A DNA stretch of 64,000 bases from Zantedeschia hybrid cultivar (lineage: Eukaryota; Streptophyta; Magnoliopsida; Alismatales; Araceae). How positions within the stretch are numbered: position 1 is the stretch's first letter; each line of letters opens with the position of its first letter. The translations under genes and the position numbers were made by a program. The notes beneath the pieces were generated by a model. That model saw nothing but the letters and a program-made list of their open reading frames with translations, ran no database searches and had not been told where the DNA came from. Of the stretch, positions 58,611 to 64,000 are shown piece by piece. The DNA lies in the NCBI GenBank assembly GCA_030544215.1, contig JARZZO010000001.1:41943098-42007097 (forward strand), in the 5' to 3' direction.

Positions 58611-58956
58611 TTTTGCCGCCCGCCCGGGAGTCCGCTTGCGGGGTAACATAGATTTGCGATTTATTTTGGGAAAGACCGCGGTCGTCAACGGACGAACCCC
58701 AATTTCTTGAAAGAATCCTTAAAATCTTAACAGATTGAAAAAGTAGCGATTTGATCACGCATTTTTCGGAAAAAGGCATGCACTTTTCAAACAAACTCAC
58801 TGGTTTTTATCATATGTATATATATATATATATATATGTAAAAAAATCGTACTTTATATATTGAAAAATTACATGCCTCGCATAATATTTTGAGGAAGTT
58901 TTCGGATTAGCGAACCGGCGCTTGCCCTTATAGGCCGGCGTGCACGTCTTACGTGC

Positions 58957-59076
58957 GGGTGCGATCATACCAGCACTAATGCACCGGATCCCATCAGAAC
59001 TCCGAAGTTAAGCGTGCTTGGGCGAGAGTAGTACTAGGATGGGTGACCTCCTGGGAAGTCCTCGTGTTGCACCCCT
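58957..59076 (+). rRNA. 5S rRNA: 5S rRNA, unit 127
   Basis: Consensus copy. Type T, 464 bp. Confidence 0.97.
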
Positions 59077-59420
59077 TTTTGCCGCCCGCCCGGGAGTCCG
59101 CTTGCGGGGTAACATAGATTTGCGATTTATTTTGGGAAAGACCGCGGTCGTCAACGGACGAACCCCAATTTCTTGAAAGAATCCTTAAAATCTTAACAGA
59201 TTGAAAAAGTAGCGATTTGATCACGCATTTTTCGGAAAAAGGCATGCACTTTTCAAACAAACTCACTGGTTTTTATCATATGTATATATATATATATATA
59301 TGTAAAAAAATCGTACTTTATATATTGAAAAATTACATGCCTCGCATAATATTTTGAGGAAGTTTTCGGATTAGCGAACCGGCGCTTGCCCTTATAGGCC
59401 GGCGTGCACGTCTTACGTGC

Positions 59421-59540
59421 GGGTGCGATCATACCAGCACTAATGCACCGGATCCCATCAGAACTCCGAAGTTAAGCGTGCTTGGGCGAGAGTAGTACTA
59501 GGATGGGTGACCTCCTGGGAAGTCCTCGTGTTGCACCCCT
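59421..59540 (+). rRNA. 5S rRNA: 5S rRNA, unit 128
   Basis: Consensus copy. Type T, 466 bp. Confidence 0.97.
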
Positions 59541-59886
59541 TTTTGCCGCCCGCCCGGGAGTCCGCTTGCGGGGTAACATAGATTTGCGATTTATTTTGGG
59601 AAAGACCGCGGTCGTCAACGGACGAACCCCAATTTCTTGAAAGAATCCTTAAAATCTTAACAGATTGAAAAAGTAGCGATTTGATCACGCATTTTTCGGA
59701 AAAAGGCATGCACTTTTCAAACAAACTCACTGGTTTTTATCATATGTATATATATATATATATATATGTAAAAAAATCGTACTTTATATATTGAAAAATT
59801 ACATGCCTCGCATAATATTTTGAGGAAGTTTTCGGATTAGCGAACCGGCGCTTGCCCTTATAGGCCGGCGTGCACGTCTTACGTGC

Positions 59887-60006
59887 GGGTGCGATCATAC
59901 CAGCACTAATGCACCGGATCCCATCAGAACTCCGAAGTTAAGCGTGCTTGGGCGAGAGTAGTACTAGGATGGGTGACCTCCTGGGAAGTCCTCGTGTTGC
60001 ACCCCT
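59887..60006 (+). rRNA. 5S rRNA: 5S rRNA, unit 129
   Basis: Consensus copy. Type T, 462 bp. Confidence 0.97.
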
Positions 60007-60348
60007 TTTTGCCGCCCGCCCGGGAGTCCGCTTGCGGGGTAACATAGATTTGCGATTTATTTTGGGAAAGACCGCGGTCGTCAACGGACGAACCCCAATT
60101 TCTTGAAAGAATCCTTAAAATCTTAACAGATTGAAAAAGTAGCGATTTGATCACGCATTTTTCGGAAAAAGGCATGCACTTTTCAAACAAACTCACTGGT
60201 TTTTATCATATGTATATATATATATATATGTAAAAAAATCGTACTTTATATATTGAAAAATTACATGCCTCGCATAATATTTTGAGGAAGTTTTCGGATT
60301 AGCGAACCGGCGCTTGCCCTTATAGGCCGGCGTGCACGTCTTACGTGC

Positions 60349-60468
60349 GGGTGCGAACATACCAGCACTAATGCACCGGATCCCATCAGAACTCCGAAGT
60401 TAAGCGTGCTTGGGCGAGAGTAGTACTAGGATGGGTGACCTCCTGGGAAGTCCTCGTGTTGCACCCCT
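60349..60468 (+). rRNA. 5S rRNA: 5S rRNA, unit 130, T9A
   Basis: T9A (60357; GCGAACATACC). Type T, 464 bp. Confidence 0.95.
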
Positions 60469-60812
60469 TTTTGCCGCCCGCCCGGGAGTCCGCTTGCGGG
60501 GTAACATAGATTTGCGATTTATTTTGGGAAAGACCGCGGTCGTCAACGGACGAACCCCAATTTCTTGAAAGAATCCTTAAAATCTTAACAGATTGAAAAA
60601 GTAGCGATTTGATCACGCATTTTTCGGAAAAAGGCATGCACTTTTCAAACAAACTCACTGGTTTTTATCATATGTATATATATATATATATATGTAAAAA
60701 AATCGTACTTTATATATTGAAAAATTACATGCCTCGCATAATATTTTGAGGAAGTTTTCGGATTAGCGAACCGGCGCTTGCCCTTATAGGCCGGCGTGCA
60801 CGTCTTACGTGC

Positions 60813-60932
60813 GGGTGCGATCATACCAGCACTAATGCACCGGATCCCATCAGAACTCCGAAGTTAAGCGTGCTTGGGCGAGAGTAGTACTAGGATGGGT
60901 GACCTCCTGGGAAGTCCTCGTGTTGCACCCCT
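60813..60932 (+). rRNA. 5S rRNA: 5S rRNA, unit 131
   Basis: Consensus copy. Type T, 464 bp. Confidence 0.97.
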
Positions 60933-61276
60933 TTTTGCCGCCCGCCCGGGAGTCCGCTTGCGGGGTAACATAGATTTGCGATTTATTTTGGGAAAGACCG
61001 CGGTCGTCAACGGACGAACCCCAATTTCTTGAAAGAATCCTTAAAATCTTAACAGATTGAAAAAGTAGCGATTTGATCACGCATTTTTCGGAAAAAGGCA
61101 TGCACTTTTCAAACAAACTCACTGGTTTTTATCATATGTATATATATATATATATATGTAAAAAAATCGTACTTTATATATTGAAAAATTACATGCCTCG
61201 CATAATATTTTGAGGAAGTTTTCGGATTAGCGAACCGGCGCTTGCCCTTATAGGCCGGCGTGCACGTCTTACGTGC

Positions 61277-61396
61277 GGGTGCGATCATACCAGCACTAAT
61301 GCACCGGATCCCATCAGAACTCCGAAGTTAAGCGTGCTTGGGCGAGAGTAGTACTAGGATGGGTGACCTCCTGGGAAGTCCTCGTGTTGCACCCCT
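61277..61396 (+). rRNA. 5S rRNA: 5S rRNA, unit 132
   Basis: Consensus gene; spacer GTCAACAGACG for GTCAACGGACG. Type T, 464 bp. Confidence 0.97.
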
Positions 61397-61740
61397 TTTT
61401 GCCGCCCGCCCGGGAGTCCGCTTGCGGGGTAACATAGATTTGCGATTTATTTTGGGAAAGACCGCGGTCGTCAACAGACGAACCCCAATTTCTTGAAAGA
61501 ATCCTTAAAATCTTAACAGATTGAAAAAGTAGCGATTTGATCACGCATTTTTCGGAAAAAGGCATGCACTTTTCAAACAAACTCACTGGTTTTTATCATA
61601 TGTATATATATATATATATATGTAAAAAAATCGTACTTTATATATTGAAAAATTACATGCCTCGCATAATATTTTGAGGAAGTTTTCGGATTAGCGAACC
61701 GGCGCTTGCCCTTATAGGCCGGCGTGCACGTCTTACGTGC

Positions 61741-61860
61741 GGGTGCGATCATACCAGCACTAATGCACCGGATCCCATCAGAACTCCGAAGTTAAGCGTG
61801 CTTGGGCGAGAGTAGTACTAGGATGGGTGACCTCCTGGGAAGTCCTCGTGTTGCACCCCT
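61741..61860 (+). rRNA. 5S rRNA: 5S rRNA, unit 133
   Basis: Consensus copy. Type T, 464 bp. Confidence 0.97.
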
Positions 61861-62204
61861 TTTTGCCGCCCGCCCGGGAGTCCGCTTGCGGGGTAACATA
61901 GATTTGCGATTTATTTTGGGAAAGACCGCGGTCGTCAACGGACGAACCCCAATTTCTTGAAAGAATCCTTAAAATCTTAACAGATTGAAAAAGTAGCGAT
62001 TTGATCACGCATTTTTCGGAAAAAGGCATGCACTTTTCAAACAAACTCACTGGTTTTTATCATATGTATATATATATATATATATGTAAAAAAATCGTAC
62101 TTTATATATTGAAAAATTACATGCCTCGCATAATATTTTGAGGAAGTTTTCGGATTAGCGAACCGGCGCTTGCCCTTATAGGCCGGCGTGCACGTCTTAC
62201 GTGC

Positions 62205-62324
62205 GGGTGCGATCATACCAGCACTAATGCACCGGATCCCATCAGAACTCCGAAGTTAAGCGTGCTTGGGCGAGAGTAGTACTAGGATGGGTGACCTCCT
62301 GGGAAGTCCTCGTGTTGCACCCCT
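62205..62324 (+). rRNA. 5S rRNA: 5S rRNA, unit 134
   Basis: Consensus copy. Type T, 462 bp. Confidence 0.97.
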
Positions 62325-62666
62325 TTTTGCCGCCCGCCCGGGAGTCCGCTTGCGGGGTAACATAGATTTGCGATTTATTTTGGGAAAGACCGCGGTCGTC
62401 AACGGACGAACCCCAATTTCTTGAAAGAATCCTTAAAATCTTAACAGATTGAAAAAGTAGCGATTTGATCACGCATTTTTCGGAAAAAGGCATGCACTTT
62501 TCAAACAAACTCACTGGTTTTTATCATATGTATATATATATATATATGTAAAAAAATCGTACTTTATATATTGAAAAATTACATGCCTCGCATAATATTT
62601 TGAGGAAGTTTTCGGATTAGCGAACCGGCGCTTGCCCTTATAGGCCGGCGTGCACGTCTTACGTGC

Positions 62667-62786
62667 GGGTGCGATCATACCAGCACTAATGCACCGGATC
62701 CCATCAGAACTCCGAAGTTAAGCGTGCTTGGGCGAGAGTAGTACTAGGATGGGTGACCTCCTGGGAAGTCCTCGTGTTGCACCCCT
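62667..62786 (+). rRNA. 5S rRNA: 5S rRNA, unit 135
   Basis: Consensus copy. Type T, 464 bp. Confidence 0.97.
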
Positions 62787-63130
62787 TTTTGCCGCCCGCC
62801 CGGGAGTCCGCTTGCGGGGTAACATAGATTTGCGATTTATTTTGGGAAAGACCGCGGTCGTCAACGGACGAACCCCAATTTCTTGAAAGAATCCTTAAAA
62901 TCTTAACAGATTGAAAAAGTAGCGATTTGATCACGCATTTTTCGGAAAAAGGCATGCACTTTTCAAACAAACTCACTGGTTTTTATCATATGTATATATA
63001 TATATATATATGTAAAAAAATCGTACTTTATATATTGAAAAATTACATGCCTCGCATAATATTTTGAGGAAGTTTTCGGATTAGCGAACCGGCGCTTGCC
63101 CTTATAGGCCGGCGTGCACGTCTTACGTGC

Positions 63131-63250
63131 GGGTGCGATCATACCAGCACTAATGCACCGGATCCCATCAGAACTCCGAAGTTAAGCGTGCTTGGGCGAG
63201 AGTAGTACTAGGATGGGTGACCTCCTGGGAAGTCCTCGTGTTGCACCCCT
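63131..63250 (+). rRNA. 5S rRNA: 5S rRNA, unit 136
   Basis: Consensus copy. Type T, 464 bp. Confidence 0.97.
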
Positions 63251-63594
63251 TTTTGCCGCCCGCCCGGGAGTCCGCTTGCGGGGTAACATAGATTTGCGAT
63301 TTATTTTGGGAAAGACCGCGGTCGTCAACGGACGAACCCCAATTTCTTGAAAGAATCCTTAAAATCTTAACAGATTGAAAAAGTAGCGATTTGATCACGC
63401 ATTTTTCGGAAAAAGGCATGCACTTTTCAAACAAACTCACTGGTTTTTATCATATGTATATATATATATATATATGTAAAAAAATCGTACTTTATATATT
63501 GAAAAATTACATGCCTCGCATAATATTTTGAGGAAGTTTTCGGATTAGCGAACCGGCGCTTGCCCTTATAGGCCGGCGTGCACGTCTTACGTGC

Positions 63595-63714
63595 GGGTGC
63601 GATCATACCAGCACTAATGCACCGGATCCCATCAGAACTCCGAAGTTAAGCGTGCTTGGGCGAGAGTAGTACTAGGATGGGTGACCTCCTGGGAAGTCCT
63701 CGTGTTGCACCCCT
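63595..63714 (+). rRNA. 5S rRNA: 5S rRNA, unit 137
   Basis: Consensus copy, last complete gene. Its type T spacer is cut off by the window end after 286 bp. Confidence 0.97.
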
Positions 63715-64000
63715 TTTTGCCGCCCGCCCGGGAGTCCGCTTGCGGGGTAACATAGATTTGCGATTTATTTTGGGAAAGACCGCGGTCGTCAACGGACGAA
63801 CCCCAATTTCTTGAAAGAATCCTTAAAATCTTAACAGATTGAAAAAGTAGCGATTTGATCACGCATTTTTCGGAAAAAGGCATGCACTTTTCAAACAAAC
63901 TCACTGGTTTTTATCATATGTATATATATATATATATATGTAAAAAAATCGTACTTTATATATTGAAAAATTACATGCCTCGCATAATATTTTGAGGAAG

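Larger units (their letters stand above)
1..64000 (+). repeat. 5S rDNA tandem array, 137 units, both ends open
   Basis: The whole window is built of one repeat unit, a 120-nt 5S rRNA gene plus a spacer, always in the same orientation. Unit lengths run from 460 to 480 bp and, outside the indel-rich 1.66-5.34 kb stretch, differ almost only in 2-bp steps caused by the TA microsatellite. The array starts inside a promoter (base 1 is -28 of the first gene) and ends inside the spacer of gene 137 (63715-64000, nothing else visible there). No spacer contains 18S, 5.8S or 25S sequence, so this is the unlinked arrangement usual in angiosperms. Each unit has one GGATCC in the gene and, with one exception (unit 115 alters the flank), a GACCGCGGTC palindrome in the spacer. 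Confidence 0.98.

Noticed and set aside
1..64000. CRISPR-like or centromeric satellite array
   Set aside because: The unit is over 460 bp, contains a complete 5S rRNA gene with promoter and terminator, and lacks variable spacers; it is rDNA.
1..64000. Cassandra-type retrotransposon, whose terminal repeats carry 5S sequence
   Set aside because: There are no paired terminal repeats with TG/CA ends, primer-binding site or polypurine tract, and the full 120-nt gene repeats at constant spacing without target duplications.

Overview
The window is one uninterrupted, head-to-tail array of nuclear 5S ribosomal RNA genes from a flowering plant. I count 138 gene copies, all on the + strand, in 137 repeat units of typically 462-472 bp. 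Each unit is a 120-nt 5S gene plus a roughly 342-352 bp spacer. The gene fits the angiosperm 5S consensus throughout: GGGTGCGATC at the 5' end, GTTAAGCGTGCTTGG as box A, GGATGGGTGA in box C, and CACCCC then T5 at the 3' end. C at -1 and TATA at -28 are the usual plant 5S upstream signals. No protein gene, tRNA, 18S/25S sequence, transposon or non-5S insert is visible. This makes it the separate (S-type) 5S arrangement, and both array ends lie outside the window. The species cannot be named from the sequence.

Layout. Zone A (1 to about 23.4 kb, units 1-50) has spacers carrying a T5 run about 270 bp downstream of +1 ('type T'). Within it, 1.66-5.34 kb is full of 1-base indels that are almost absent elsewhere, probably residual assembly error. 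Units 6-20 and 21-35 form a 15-unit tandem duplication offset by about 7.03 kb. Zone B (about 23.4-55.2 kb, units 51-118) is a mosaic of spacers where that T5 is changed to CTTT ('type C') or CTTG ('type G'), mixed with type T units. It holds a second large duplication (units 63-70 and 74-81, offset exactly 5124 bp), recurrent marker pairs, and a spacerless gene doublet at 26717-26956. Zone C (about 55.2-64 kb, units 119-137) is nearly uniform type T with the shortest TA tracts.

Function. Each unit is an independent RNA polymerase III template: upstream TATA and -1 C, internal control region (box A, intermediate element, box C), and a T5 terminator directly after the gene. The product is the 5S rRNA of the large ribosomal subunit. 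About 100 of the 138 copies match the consensus by eye; the rest carry one or two substitutions or, in the first 5.3 kb, indels. The interest is in array evolution and possible assembly problems. I see no new biological system here.

Conventions used below: +1 is the first G of the gene; 'unit n' is gene n plus its downstream spacer; spacer types T, C and G are as defined above; '-33 C' marks genes whose upstream base at -33 is C instead of the majority G; the bp value is the distance to the next gene start.
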